Origin: Prevotella sp.
Lineage (GTDB): Bacteria > Bacteroidota > Bacteroidia > Bacteroidales > Bacteroidaceae
Length of the DNA stretch: 64,000 bases
Assembly (NCBI GenBank): GCA_024695815.1
Contig: JAILHK010000034.1
Span: 124,001-188,000, forward strand
Direction of reading: 5' to 3'
Under the pieces are notes generated by a model. That model was not told the DNA's origin, did not search any database, and saw nothing but the letters and a program-made list of their open reading frames with translations. Below, piece by piece: positions 26,287 through 35,240 of the stretch (its first letter is position 1; every line of letters starts with the position of its first letter). The position numbers and the translations under genes were made by a program.

Positions 26287-27543
26287 TTATTTGAAACTCT
26301 GAAGCTCGTAGAGTGCATCCAAAGCCTTGCCCGTGTTGTTGTCGAAAAGACTGGCGTTATACCAATCTGTGTTCAGGTTGCCAGTGGCGCCCTTGGCATT
26401 GGCCTCGGCCCACCACCACGACAGACCATTCACCTGTGGATGACTCTTCAAAAGAGAAATCAAGTCTGTGGTGTATTTCTTCTGTCCTTCGTTGGAGTAG
26501 GGGTATGTGCTCTGCAAATCAGTTGTAGTGCCCGGTACGGCCCATTTCCATGGATAGCCAGTTTCCACTATCTGGATGTCTTTGCCATATTTCTTGTTTT
26601 CCAGCGTGGTAAGGGTGTTGTCTAATACAGACAGAGCACCATGGAAGTAGGGATAGTAACTCAGACCGATGATGTCGTAGTCAATCTGGGCCTTCTTCAT
26701 GCGGTCGAAGTAATCTATCAATACGTTGACCTTTGGCACGCGCTCGCTGTGTAGGATGATCTTGGCCTGCGGACAAACCTCGCGACAGGCTTTGCTTGCC
26801 TCGCGCAGTAAGTCGAAGAAGCGATTCCAATTGTCGGCAGAACTTGTGGAATAACAGCGGTTGGCCGAGGTACCCTTGACACCCCATAACATGCCATAGC
26901 TAATCTCGTTGCCAGTCTGGATGAAGTCGGGTGCAGCACCATTGTCTTTCAGCTGTTGCAGACAGTCGCGGGTGTATTCGTAGAGCTTCGTCTTCAGCTG
27001 GTCGTTGTTGAGCGACTGCCAGTCTTGTGGTGTCCACTGCTTGCTAGGGTCGGCATAGGTGTCGCTATAGTGGAAGTCGAGCATGAACAGCATGCCGGCA
27101 TCCTTGATGCGCTTTCCCAGTGTTGTCACGAAGTCGAGGTCTTGAACCACCTCTTTCTTGTTGACATCGTCGGTGATGGCCTGGCCTTTTACCGGGTCAA
27201 CGAACAGGCGCACTCGAATGGTGTTCCAACCTTGTTCCCTGACGAAAGACACCAGGTCGGTAATGGTATTGCCATTTTTGTCTTTGAACTGAGCCCCCTG
27301 CTCTTCGTATTTGGGTAGCAGGGATATGTCGCCACCAACGTACTTCAACGCTGGTACATGCATGGTGATGCTGTCTATGGTATTAGTCTGGATATTGCCA
27401 TTCAGCGTGGAACCATTGTTAGAAAACGTCACCTGACTAGCTGTGCGCGTGTCGCCTTGAGTGCAGAGATAGAATGATTGTGCGTACGATAGACCGACAC
27501 TCGTCATGATAAAAAATAGAAGGGTTAATTTGCGTAGATTCAT
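26287..27543 (-). CDS. Glycoside hydrolase family 53 endo-beta-1,4-galactanase
   Basis: A secreted enzyme of 418 residues that cuts beta-1,4-galactan, the side chain of type I arabinogalactan and rhamnogalacturonan I. A signal peptide ends near SYA (residue 21). The barrel starts YVGGDISLLPKYEEQG, and GNTIRVRLFVDP-like sequence follows (GWNTIRVRLFVDP). The catalytic pair is Glu213 in QTGNEISYG (acid/base) and Glu327 in IVETGYPW (nucleophile). It is a single-gene unit, with a -7 element upstream. Confidence 0.94.
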   Translation of the reverse strand: MNLRKLTLLFFIMTSVGLSYAQSFYLCTQGDTRTASQVTFSNNGSTLNGNIQTNTIDSITMHVPALKYVGGDISLLPKYEEQGAQFKDKNGNTITDLVSFVREQGWNTIRVRLFVDPVKGQAITDDVNKKEVVQDLDFVTTLGKRIKDAGMLFMLDFHYSDTYADPSKQWTPQDWQSLNNDQLKTKLYEYTRDCLQQLKDNGAAPDFIQTGNEISYGMLWGVKGTSANRCYSTSSADNWNRFFDLLREASKACREVCPQAKIILHSERVPKVNVLIDYFDRMKKAQIDYDIIGLSYYPYFHGALSVLDNTLTTLENKKYGKDIQIVETGYPWKWAVPGTTTDLQSTYPYSNEGQKKYTTDLISLLKSHPQVNGLSWWWAEANAKGATGNLNTDWYNASLFDNNTGKALDALYELQSFK

Positions 27544-27577
27544 TGTTAGTTTGTTTTAAGTGATTTTCTTCTGTTGG

Positions 27578-27585
27578 CAAAATTA
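27578..27585 (-). promoter_or_regulatory. -7 element of the GH53 gene
   Basis: CAAAATTA on the forward strand reads TAATTTTG on the reverse strand, 34 bp before the GH53 start codon. No well-spaced -33 element is seen. Confidence 0.5.
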
Positions 27586-27646
27586 CTATTTTTTTCAATA
27601 TTCGAACATAAAATATTGTTCTATTTTAGTTAAAACTCCTAAATTT

Positions 27647-27678
27647 TTTGCGGATACCTATTTTTTTTTTTACTTTTG
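27647..27678 (+). promoter_or_regulatory. Promoter of the histidine kinase-ComEC-like operon
   Basis: TTTG (27647-27650), a 20-bp spacer and TACTTTTG (27671-27678) match the Bacteroidota consensus. The position excludes the earlier in-frame start at 27560. Confidence 0.75.
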
Positions 27679-27688
27679 CAACAACCTA

Positions 27689-28522
27689 ATGAGATCAACG
27701 ATGAACTGGGAACTCATTTTTTACATATCGCTCTTCGTTTACATCTTCGTCTATATCATGGGACGAAGGAACTTGATGCGCACCATTTGGAAGCGTAATC
27801 AGCAGTTGCGTATCGCGCTTGATCGAGCAGAGGAATCAGACCGCATGAAGTCGGCCTTTATCCGCTCAATGAGTCACGAGATACGAACGCCACTCAATGC
27901 TATTAACGGTTTCTCGCAGGTGCTTTGTATGAATGGCATGGACCTGAGCGAGGAGGAGCGCATGGAACTGGAACAGCGTATCTCAACGAATGTGGAGATT
28001 ATCACGGTAATCATCAATGAGCTGCTGGAACTGGCCCACGGCGAGAGTATCGTGGTGGAACAGGAACGCACGCCGATGCGCGTGAACGAGGTTTGCAAGA
28101 CGGTGCTGAACCTTGCCAAGTCGTCGCAGCGCAAGGATTTGGTCTTCTCGTTCGAGAGCGAATTGCCCGATGACTATACCATCTATAGCAATCATAACAT
28201 CGTGACGGAGATTTTGAACAAGGTGCTCAGCAATGCCGTGAAGTTTACGGAAGAGGGTGGCATCACCTTGGGCTGCCGACTGCATGAGTACAACCTTCAA
28301 ATCACGATCACTGATACGGGTATTGGAATACCGGCAGATAAGTTTGAAGAGGTGTTTGAGAACTTCGTGAAGCTGAACGAATATAGCGAGGGCGTCGGAC
28401 TGGGACTCCCCATCAGTCGTCGTTTGGCAGAGGCCCTGCACGGTAAGTTGTATATTGATCGTTCATATTATGAGGGCACTCGCTTCATCTTGGAACTGCC
28501 CGTCAACACCTCGGAGGAATAG
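27689..28522 (+). CDS. Compact sensor histidine kinase
   Basis: A 277-residue kinase (273 if the ATG at 27701 is used) with one membrane segment (about residues 8-24), no sensor domain, then HisKA with the phospho-acceptor His63 in MSHEIRTPLN, and an ATPase domain with the N box LNKVLSNAVKF, the G1 box DTGIGIP and the G2 box GLGLPIS. No response regulator is adjacent. It starts an operon with a ComEC-like membrane protein 18 bp downstream. A close relative lies at 39707. Signal and partner are unknown. Confidence 0.88.
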   Translation: MRSTMNWELIFYISLFVYIFVYIMGRRNLMRTIWKRNQQLRIALDRAEESDRMKSAFIRSMSHEIRTPLNAINGFSQVLCMNGMDLSEEERMELEQRISTNVEIITVIINELLELAHGESIVVEQERTPMRVNEVCKTVLNLAKSSQRKDLVFSFESELPDDYTIYSNHNIVTEILNKVLSNAVKFTEEGGITLGCRLHEYNLQITITDTGIGIPADKFEEVFENFVKLNEYSEGVGLGLPISRRLAEALHGKLYIDRSYYEGTRFILELPVNTSEE

Positions 28523-28540
28523 AGGCAAGGGGCTAACGGC

Positions 28541-29581
28541 ATGAGGCGACTGCATTTCACAGCACTATTGGGACTCACCATTTGTATGATGGTGGGTCTC
28601 ATTTTGTATAACAGCTTCCATCCTGTGGATGAGCATGCGCGATATGCTGTGCAGACACATCATACGAACAAGAAGATAGATCGTTGTCGGCAGAAGATGG
28701 AGGAGCGATATGCCATGCTGACAACCAATCAGGCAGACCGCAGTGTGCTGGCAGCCATGACGCTGGGCGAAAAGAAGGGGGTGAGCCGGGAACTGCGACG
28801 CATCTACTCTGTGACTGGTGCCGCACATGTGTTGGCGTTGAGCGGTCTGCATCTTAGCATCATCTATATGTTGTTGATGAGGCTGACGCTGAACAGGCAA
28901 CGGAGCATACTGGTGCAGACGATCATCCTGTCGATGGTGTGGGGCTATACGTTGCTGACGGGGTTGGCAACTAGCACGATACGTTCTGCTGTCATGCTGA
29001 CCATCTATTCGCTGTTGTCGCTGGGCGGGCGGCGCGGACAGCCGCTCAATGTGCTGGCGCTGACGGCTTTGATTCTGATGTTGTCAGATCGCACCGTGTT
29101 GTATGACATTGGTTTCCAACTGTCGTTTGCGGCGGTATTGTCTATAGTGTTAATCACCCCCATCATCGATGAACTGGTGGATATGAAATGGCTCATGACG
29201 CATCCGTTTGTAAAATGGGTATTGGACCTGACGGTGGTGTCGATAGCTGCACAGATAGGTGTGGCTCCGTTGCTGGCCTATCATTTCGGTACGTTCTCCA
29301 CCTATTTCCTGTTGACTAACTTTATAGCCATTCCTTCGGTGACCATCATTCTGTACTTAGCTTTGATTTTCTGGGTGACACCCTTTGATGTGGTCGGACA
29401 GCTGCTGGTGGGAGTGGTACATATATTAAATAAGGTACTTGCGCTGTTGGCACAAATACCTTATTCAGTGATTGACAATCTGCATCTTTCTGTGGTGCAG
29501 ACCATTCTTATCTATGTGGGCTTTGGATGCTGGTATGCTGCCACCCTAAAGCTGTTACAGAAGCCTGAGAATGTCGTTTAG
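28541..29581 (+). CDS. Short ComEC/Rec2-type membrane protein
   Basis: A 346-residue polytopic protein matching the central Competence domain of ComEC, the channel for DNA uptake: HVLALSGLHLSIIYMLL, the TSTIRSAVM motif and the YDIGFQLSFAAVLSI motif are clear. Full ComEC proteins are about twice as long, with an OB-fold domain before and a metallo-beta-lactamase domain after. Here the N-terminus is only a membrane segment and a basic helical stretch, and the C-terminal domain is absent. It is probably a natural short form rather than a broken gene, since the ends are clean. Its last 27 bp overlap the convergent rseP gene. Confidence 0.8.
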   Translation: MRRLHFTALLGLTICMMVGLILYNSFHPVDEHARYAVQTHHTNKKIDRCRQKMEERYAMLTTNQADRSVLAAMTLGEKKGVSRELRRIYSVTGAAHVLALSGLHLSIIYMLLMRLTLNRQRSILVQTIILSMVWGYTLLTGLATSTIRSAVMLTIYSLLSLGGRRGQPLNVLALTALILMLSDRTVLYDIGFQLSFAAVLSIVLITPIIDELVDMKWLMTHPFVKWVLDLTVVSIAAQIGVAPLLAYHFGTFSTYFLLTNFIAIPSVTIILYLALIFWVTPFDVVGQLLVGVVHILNKVLALLAQIPYSVIDNLHLSVVQTILIYVGFGCWYAATLKLLQKPENVV

Positions 29582-30922
29582 GTTGGCTACAATCATCAGT
29601 AGGATGACAATGCCGAAACCAACATACTCTGCGCGTATCATGAATGACTCAGAGGGCTTGCGGTGTGTGATCATCTCGTAGATGAGGAAGAGCACATGAC
29701 CACCGTCGAGGGCGGGGATAGGCAGGATATTCATGAAAGCCAGGATGATGCTGAGGAAGGCTGTCAACAGCCAGAACTGATGCCAGTCCCAGCTAGAAGG
29801 GAAGAGATTGCCAATAGTACCGAATCCACCGAGCGACTTGACGCCATCAGAGGTGAAGACGTACTTGAGGTCGGCAACATAAGAGGCAAGCACATTACAA
29901 CCGTATTTGATGCCAGCGGGAAAACTCTCGAAGAAGCCATATGCTGTGGTGGTGGGCTCGTAGATGGATTTAGGTGCAAGGCCCCACTTCATGTCGGAAC
30001 CCAATGTGGCACTGGCACGGAAAGTACGACCCTGTTGGCGATAGGTAATGGTGATGGTACGGGCAGCCAGTTGCTCTTGTGGCGATTTGGCCGCCTTATA
30101 AACATCGTTCATTCTGCCAGTCTCATCGGTAAACTGATTGAAAGAGTTGATGGCTTTGCCGTTGATGCTCAGCAGCACGGCTCCTTTCTGTATGCCAGCA
30201 GCTGCGGCTGCAGAGTTAGGCAGAACACTGTCAATGACGGCAGGAATGTATGCGCGACAGAAGATAGGTGCCGACTGAATCATCTCCAGAAGGTTCAGAT
30301 CGCCAGGCAGTGTGACAGTGGCTGGCTGGCCCTGACGCAGCACGTCAATCTGATGTGCTTCAGAGATGATGCGGAACAGATCGCTGTCAAACTTCTTAAA
30401 TGACTCGCCGTCTGCAGCCAGCAGTACGTCGCCATCCTTAAAGCCCAGCTCGTGTGCCTGCTTGTTGAACTCCATGCCTTGTGACATCTCGGTGACGGGT
30501 ACATACGTCTCGCCCCAAGTGTAGAGCACCATGGAATAGATGAACAGAGCCAGGAGGAAGTTGACGAGCACACCGCCAATCATGATAAACAGACGTTGCC
30601 ATGCAGGCTTGGAGCGGAACTCCCAAGGCTGCTCGGGCTGCTTCATCTGTTCTGTGTCGAAACTCTCGTCAATCATACCGGCAATCTTACAATAGCCTCC
30701 GAGGGGAAGCCAGCCGATGCCGTACTCGGTATCGCTCTTCTTAGGTTTGAACTTGAAAAGGGCGCCTTTCCATTTTGCAATGGTGACATCGAAGAAGAGG
30801 TAGAACTTCTCTACACGTACTCCAAAGAGCTTAGAGAAGAAAAAGTGACCTCCTTCGTGGAGGAGCACAAGCAGTCCGATGGCAAGCATGAACTGCAGCA
30901 GTTTTATGAGAAATACTTCCAT
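29555..30922 (-). CDS. rseP: RIP metalloprotease RseP (site-2 protease)
   Basis: Intramembrane zinc protease of 455 residues that cuts membrane-bound anti-sigma factors or signal peptide remnants. HEGGH at residues 22-26 lies in the first membrane helix. PDZ domains fill the periplasmic middle part (about 130-290), with AAAAGIQKGAVLLSINGK as a typical PDZ stretch. The second metal-binding motif NILPIPALDGGH sits in a late helix. It is the last gene of the tsaB-to-rseP operon, 28 bp after dxr. Confidence 0.96.
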   Translation of the reverse strand: MEVFLIKLLQFMLAIGLLVLLHEGGHFFFSKLFGVRVEKFYLFFDVTIAKWKGALFKFKPKKSDTEYGIGWLPLGGYCKIAGMIDESFDTEQMKQPEQPWEFRSKPAWQRLFIMIGGVLVNFLLALFIYSMVLYTWGETYVPVTEMSQGMEFNKQAHELGFKDGDVLLAADGESFKKFDSDLFRIISEAHQIDVLRQGQPATVTLPGDLNLLEMIQSAPIFCRAYIPAVIDSVLPNSAAAAAGIQKGAVLLSINGKAINSFNQFTDETGRMNDVYKAAKSPQEQLAARTITITYRQQGRTFRASATLGSDMKWGLAPKSIYEPTTTAYGFFESFPAGIKYGCNVLASYVADLKYVFTSDGVKSLGGFGTIGNLFPSSWDWHQFWLLTAFLSIILAFMNILPIPALDGGHVLFLIYEMITHRKPSESFMIRAEYVGFGIVILLMIVANLNDILRLL

Positions 30923-30950
30923 ATTGTTCTTGTTGGGTGTTTGTGGTTAA

Positions 30951-32096
30951 TTATAATAGCTCCGTGGCGATGCGACGTGCCTCGGCATCGGAGTTGAGAT
31001 AGTCTTCGTAGGTGGGTGCCTTGGCAAAGGTGGCGCGCTGCATGGTCTGGGCAATGATATCGCCCATCTGCAGGAAACCGCAACGGTCCTCGAGGAAGGC
31101 ACGGTTTACAATCTCGTTGGCTGCATTGACAATACAGGGCATGTTGCCTCCCTGGCGGATGGCTTCGTAGGCCATGGCCAGACAGCGGAACTTGTTGAGG
31201 TCGGGCTCGAAGAATTCGAGTGGCTGTTTGAACAAGTCCAAACGCTGACCACTAAGCGGCAGGCGCTGTGGGAACGAGAATGCGTACTGGATTGGCAGGC
31301 GCATGTCGGGCACGCCGAGCTGTGCTTTAACAGAACCGTCTTGGAACTGCACGGCAGAATGTACGATGCTCTGAGGGTGAACAAGTACTTGTATCTGCGT
31401 GGCTTCTACGCCAAACAGCCATTTAGCTTCGATCACCTCAAAGCCCTTGTTCATCATAGATGCAGAGTCGATGGTGATCTTGGCACCCATATCCCAGGTG
31501 GGATGACGCAGGGCGTCTGCTTTTGTGACGTGGGCTATCTCTTCCATGCTCTTCAGACGGAAAGGACCGCCAGAGGCTGTCAGTAGAATCTTGTCGATGG
31601 GGTTGTTGTCTTCGCCAACCAGACTCTGGAAAATGGCAGAGTGCTCGCTGTCAACAGGCAGGATGGAAGAACGATTTTCAAGGGCCAGCTTACAAATGAG
31701 CTCGCCAGCGACAACCAATGTCTCTTTGTTGGCCAGACAGATGGTCTTGTGTGCCTTGATGGCATGGATGGTGGGCGAGAGACCTGCAAAACCAACCATG
31801 GCGGTCAATACCATATCTATAGGACCTGCTTCTACGATTTCATCGAGTGCACGCGCACCGGCATATACCTTCACGTCGGGCATGTCGCTCATCAGTTGCT
31901 TAAGTTCTTCGTAGCGAGCTTCGTTGGCAATGACAACGGCAGCAGGCTTGAACTTATGGGCCTGCTGGGCCAGAAGTTCTACTTTGTTGTTGGCTGTCAG
32001 GCAATAAACCTCGTAGAGGTCTGAGTGCTCCTCGATGACTTCAAGGGCTTGCGTGCCAATAGAGCCTGTAGAACCGAGAATTGCTATTTGTTTCAT
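30951..32096 (-). CDS. dxr: 1-deoxy-D-xylulose 5-phosphate reductoisomerase
   Basis: Dxr makes 2-C-methyl-D-erythritol 4-phosphate, the committed step of the non-mevalonate isoprenoid pathway. The 381-residue protein has the NADPH loop ILGSTGSIGTQAL at the N-terminus, LANKETLVVAG, the metal-site stretch PVDSEHSAIFQ, and DMGAKITIDSASMMNKG. It overlaps rimM by 4 bp (ATGA). Confidence 0.97.
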   Translation of the reverse strand: MKQIAILGSTGSIGTQALEVIEEHSDLYEVYCLTANNKVELLAQQAHKFKPAAVVIANEARYEELKQLMSDMPDVKVYAGARALDEIVEAGPIDMVLTAMVGFAGLSPTIHAIKAHKTICLANKETLVVAGELICKLALENRSSILPVDSEHSAIFQSLVGEDNNPIDKILLTASGGPFRLKSMEEIAHVTKADALRHPTWDMGAKITIDSASMMNKGFEVIEAKWLFGVEATQIQVLVHPQSIVHSAVQFQDGSVKAQLGVPDMRLPIQYAFSFPQRLPLSGQRLDLFKQPLEFFEPDLNKFRCLAMAYEAIRQGGNMPCIVNAANEIVNRAFLEDRCGFLQMGDIIAQTMQRATFAKAPTYEDYLNSDAEARRIATELL

Positions 32097-32599
32097 ATGT
32101 CAAAGATGCCCTGAGGCAGGGCCATTGTTATTGTTTTCTTGTTTTGATCGATTGCTGTGATAAGATCCTCGGAGGCGGGGATAAGTTGCCCATCTTCTAC
32201 ACAGAACAAGATGTTGATGGTTGCATCGTCAATGCTGGCAATGCGTCCAACCGTTTTCTGACTGTCGTGGTCGATGATGGTGAATCCAACAAGATACGTC
32301 CATGTGATATCCTCCTGATCCTCGTTCATGTCGCGAGGCAGGAACACATCGCAGTTGGTCAGTTCCTTTGCACGCTCGAGTGTGTCGATGTCGCAGAACT
32401 TCACCAGGGCGGTGGAGTCGGAACGGAAACGGTATTCTTCTATGAAGAAGGGCACCAGGATGCCGTCAACCTCCAGTATCAGGTAGTCGGCATCGGCACG
32501 GTCGAAGATGTCGTCATCGAACAGAAAGCTGATTTCGCCCTTTACGCCGTGAGCCTTCCCGAGTTTACCTATCTTATAGACGTCTTCCTTACGTATCAT
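32093..32599 (-). CDS. rimM: Ribosome maturation factor RimM
   Basis: RimM binds ribosomal protein S19 and helps 30S head assembly. The 168-residue protein has the N-terminal barrel (IGKLGKAHGVKGEISFLF) and the C-terminal PRC-barrel with LVGFTIIDHDSQKTVGRI and a DLITAID-type ending. It is joined by 4-bp overlaps to murA before it and dxr after it, so the three are translationally coupled. Confidence 0.95.
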   Translation of the reverse strand: MIRKEDVYKIGKLGKAHGVKGEISFLFDDDIFDRADADYLILEVDGILVPFFIEEYRFRSDSTALVKFCDIDTLERAKELTNCDVFLPRDMNEDQEDITWTYLVGFTIIDHDSQKTVGRIASIDDATINILFCVEDGQLIPASEDLITAIDQNKKTITMALPQGIFDI

Positions 32600-33900
32600 A
32601 TGCGTTGTATCTTTGCGCCAAGGGCGTTCAGGCGTCCTTCTATGTTCTCGTAACCGCGGTCTATCTGCTCAATATTATCGATGCGGCTCACACCTTTAGC
32701 ACTCATGGCTGCAATGAGCAGGGCAATACCTGCACGGATGTCGGGACTCGACATGCGGCCGCCACGAAGTTGAAGCTTTCGGTCGTGGCCAACAATCACC
32801 GCACGATGGGGGTCGCAAAGAATAATCTGTGCTCCCATGTCAATCAGTTTGTCAACAAAGAACAAACGACTCTCAAACATTTTCTGGTGTACAAGTACAG
32901 AGCCGCGGGCCTGCGTGGCCACGGTGATGAGCACCGAGAGAAGGTCGGGCGTCAGCCCAGGCCAAGGTGCATCGGCAAGTGTGAGAATGGTGCCGTCTAT
33001 AAAAGACTGTATCTCGTAGTGACGCATGCGGGGGATGAAGAGGTCGTCACCCTCTTCCTTAACCTTGATACCCATTCGACGGAAGGTGTCTGGAATGATA
33101 CCAAGGTCTTTGATAGACACATTTTTTATTCGGATACCATCGCCAACCATGGCTGCCATGCCAATGAAAGAGCCTACCTCAATCATATCGGGCAGAATGC
33201 GATGGGTGGTGCCGTGAAGTTGTTCAACGCCCTCGATGGTGAGCAGGTTGGAGGCAATACCACTGATGCGCGCTCCCATTTTGTTGAGCATCTTGCAGAG
33301 CTGCTGAAGATAGGGCTCGCATGCTGCGTTGTAAATGGTGGTCGTACCTTTGGCCAGAACGGCAGCCATGACAATGTTGGCAGTACCGGTGACTGAGGCT
33401 TCGTCGAGCAGCATGTAGGTACCTTTCAGTTGTGAAGCAGAAATCTCATAGACATTGCGTTCTGCAACATGGTTGAACTGTGCGCCTAGGCGTTCGAAAC
33501 CGAGGAAGTGCGTGTCTAGACGACGACGTCCGATCTTGTCGCCGCCAGGTTTGCTGATGATGGCTTTGCCCATTCGCGCTAGCAATGGACCTATCATCAT
33601 GACAGAGCCACGCAGCTGAGCGCATTTCTGTACGAACTCGTCACTCTCCAGATACTTCAAATCCAAATTGTCTGCTGTGAACGTATAGGTGGAGTACTCG
33701 TCTTCCACCACCTTCACGCCGATGTCCTTGAGCAACTGTATGAGGTTCATCACATCACGGATGTGCGGGATGTTGCTGATTGTGACAGGCTCGCTGGTTA
33801 GCAGAGAAGCACAGATGACTTGCAGGGCCTCGTTCTTGGCACCTTGAGGAATAATGGTTCCGCTAAGCAGATGACCTCCTTCTATTTGAAATGCTGACAT
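32596..33900 (-). CDS. murA: UDP-N-acetylglucosamine 1-carboxyvinyltransferase MurA, Asp-type active site
   Basis: MurA transfers enolpyruvate from PEP to UDP-GlcNAc, the first committed step of peptidoglycan synthesis. The 434-residue protein shows GAKNEALQVICASLLT at the N-terminus and the catalytic loop KPGGDKIGRRRLDTH. In E. coli the loop carries Cys115; here the equivalent position is Asp121. Cys-to-Asp enzymes are known to be active and insensitive to fosfomycin, so intrinsic resistance of this step is expected. It lies between the DUF4290 gene (14-bp gap) and rimM (4-bp overlap). Confidence 0.97.
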   Translation of the reverse strand: MSAFQIEGGHLLSGTIIPQGAKNEALQVICASLLTSEPVTISNIPHIRDVMNLIQLLKDIGVKVVEDEYSTYTFTADNLDLKYLESDEFVQKCAQLRGSVMMIGPLLARMGKAIISKPGGDKIGRRRLDTHFLGFERLGAQFNHVAERNVYEISASQLKGTYMLLDEASVTGTANIVMAAVLAKGTTTIYNAACEPYLQQLCKMLNKMGARISGIASNLLTIEGVEQLHGTTHRILPDMIEVGSFIGMAAMVGDGIRIKNVSIKDLGIIPDTFRRMGIKVKEEGDDLFIPRMRHYEIQSFIDGTILTLADAPWPGLTPDLLSVLITVATQARGSVLVHQKMFESRLFFVDKLIDMGAQIILCDPHRAVIVGHDRKLQLRGGRMSSPDIRAGIALLIAAMSAKGVSRIDNIEQIDRGYENIEGRLNALGAKIQRI

Positions 33901-33914
33901 GGGCAGGGGGCTGT

Positions 33915-34514
33915 TTACTTTTTTCTCTTGTTATTACGCTTGGGTTCCTCGTTCAACTTCACGGGGTTGAAGGTGAAGTGTGAAAGGTCAATCTGTATGA
34001 CGCCATCGGTGAAGCGGGCCAGGTCGTCGGCCACTTTCTCGTTGTCCATAGATCCATGTCCCCACAGGGCAAGGTCGCGCTTCATCTGGTTGGCTGTCAG
34101 GCGTGTGAGCTCGTCGCGCTCTTCGCCCGGCTCCATGGTCTTCAACTTCTCGAAGAGTTCCTCCACCAGGTGTCCATAATGGCGCAGGTGTGTATGCTCT
34201 TGTGGTATAGCCATGGGTTTGGGCTTGGCATTGATGACATCCGCATTGCTGATATCAAAAGGCCAGTCAATATCCAGTTGCTTATGACTCATCAGATAGA
34301 GATGGTCCCAAAGAGCCTGTTGGTAGTCGGCATTGTCGCGAATGTGGGGAATTTTTGTCTCCATCAGACGGACGATGGTCTTTGCACAGCGAAGGCGCTC
34401 CTCTCGTGTGGGGAGTGTTATGGCGTGGTCCACCATCTTCTGAATCTCTCTTCCGTACTCTGGAAGCAGCAAGGCTGCACGCTGTGTGTTATAATCTAAT
34501 CCTTTTATTTCCAT
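33915..34514 (-). CDS. DUF4290 family protein
   Basis: A 199-residue soluble protein with the opening LDYNTQRAALLLPEYGREIQKMV and a basic tail, matching DUF4290, a family conserved across Bacteroidota and regularly found just upstream of murA. No enzyme motif is seen and the function is unknown. It lies 3 bp after tsaB and 14 bp before murA. Confidence 0.85.
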   Translation of the reverse strand: MEIKGLDYNTQRAALLLPEYGREIQKMVDHAITLPTREERLRCAKTIVRLMETKIPHIRDNADYQQALWDHLYLMSHKQLDIDWPFDISNADVINAKPKPMAIPQEHTHLRHYGHLVEELFEKLKTMEPGEERDELTRLTANQMKRDLALWGHGSMDNEKVADDLARFTDGVIQIDLSHFTFNPVKLNEEPKRNNKRKK

Positions 34515-34517
34515 ATT

Positions 34518-35207
34518 CTAAATTAACTTTGATGGCATCTTGGCTACGTAGTCCTTCAGATAGAAAGGCACAAAATAGGCCACGTCTTCTACCTGCTCGC
34601 TCAGTAAGCGGCGCTCAGCTAATGGTTGCATCCATTTGGCCAAGGGTTCAATACCATCGATGTAATGTGCGTTGGGATGCTGTATGATGTCCATACATTT
34701 CTTGGCACCATTGCCAAAGAAATACACGGGCTGCTTGTCGAGATACTCACGATAGGTGTCGGCATCGACAATGTCGGCACGAACTTCGCGAACTGGTTTC
34801 AGTGCACGGTCGTAAATACCGGCATAGACCTCCATGCGGCGTGCGTCGAGCATAGGACAGAGAAGGGCATCCTCGGGAACCAGTTCTCTCAGTAGCACGG
34901 GTACACAGAGCAACTCAAGGGTGGGGACGGCAATCAGCTTAAGGTTTCGGCCATAGCAGATGCCTTTAGCCATTGAGACACCGATGCGAAGACCGGTATA
35001 GGAACCGGGACCGCAGCTTACGGCTACAGCATCGAATGGGATGGCATGATTATCGGTGAACGAGAGTGCCTCGTCAACCATAGTGCCCAGTCGCTCAGCA
35101 TGGTTAGGACCGGAATGGTCGTCCTGCTGGAAAATGACATGGGAATCTTCGCTCACAGCTACAGAGCAAACGTCCGTGCTTGTTTCAATATGCAGAATGC
35201 ATGACAT
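34518..35207 (-). CDS. tsaB: tRNA threonylcarbamoyladenosine complex subunit TsaB
   Basis: TsaB is the non-catalytic partner of TsaD in making t6A37 of ANN-decoding tRNAs. The 229-residue protein begins ILHIETSTDVCSVAVS and has the ASKHA-fold signature VSCGPGSYTGLRIGVSMAKG. No promoter is apparent in the 33 bp before it, so the operon may start at the GH43-like gene upstream or be read through from there. Confidence 0.94.
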   Translation of the reverse strand: MSCILHIETSTDVCSVAVSEDSHVIFQQDDHSGPNHAERLGTMVDEALSFTDNHAIPFDAVAVSCGPGSYTGLRIGVSMAKGICYGRNLKLIAVPTLELLCVPVLLRELVPEDALLCPMLDARRMEVYAGIYDRALKPVREVRADIVDADTYREYLDKQPVYFFGNGAKKCMDIIQHPNAHYIDGIEPLAKWMQPLAERRLLSEQVEDVAYFVPFYLKDYVAKMPSKLI

Positions 35208-35240
35208 AATATTCTTGTTGTCTTGCTTTTATAGGGTTTG

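Noticed and set aside
27560..27688. Longer N-terminus for the first histidine kinase.
   Set aside because: It would cover the promoter with its TTTG and TACTTTTG boxes, and the added residues look like translated AT-rich DNA.
28541..29581. ComEC-like gene as a frameshifted pseudogene.
   Set aside because: No remains of the missing domains are seen in other frames on either side; the upstream kinase and downstream rseP abut it directly.
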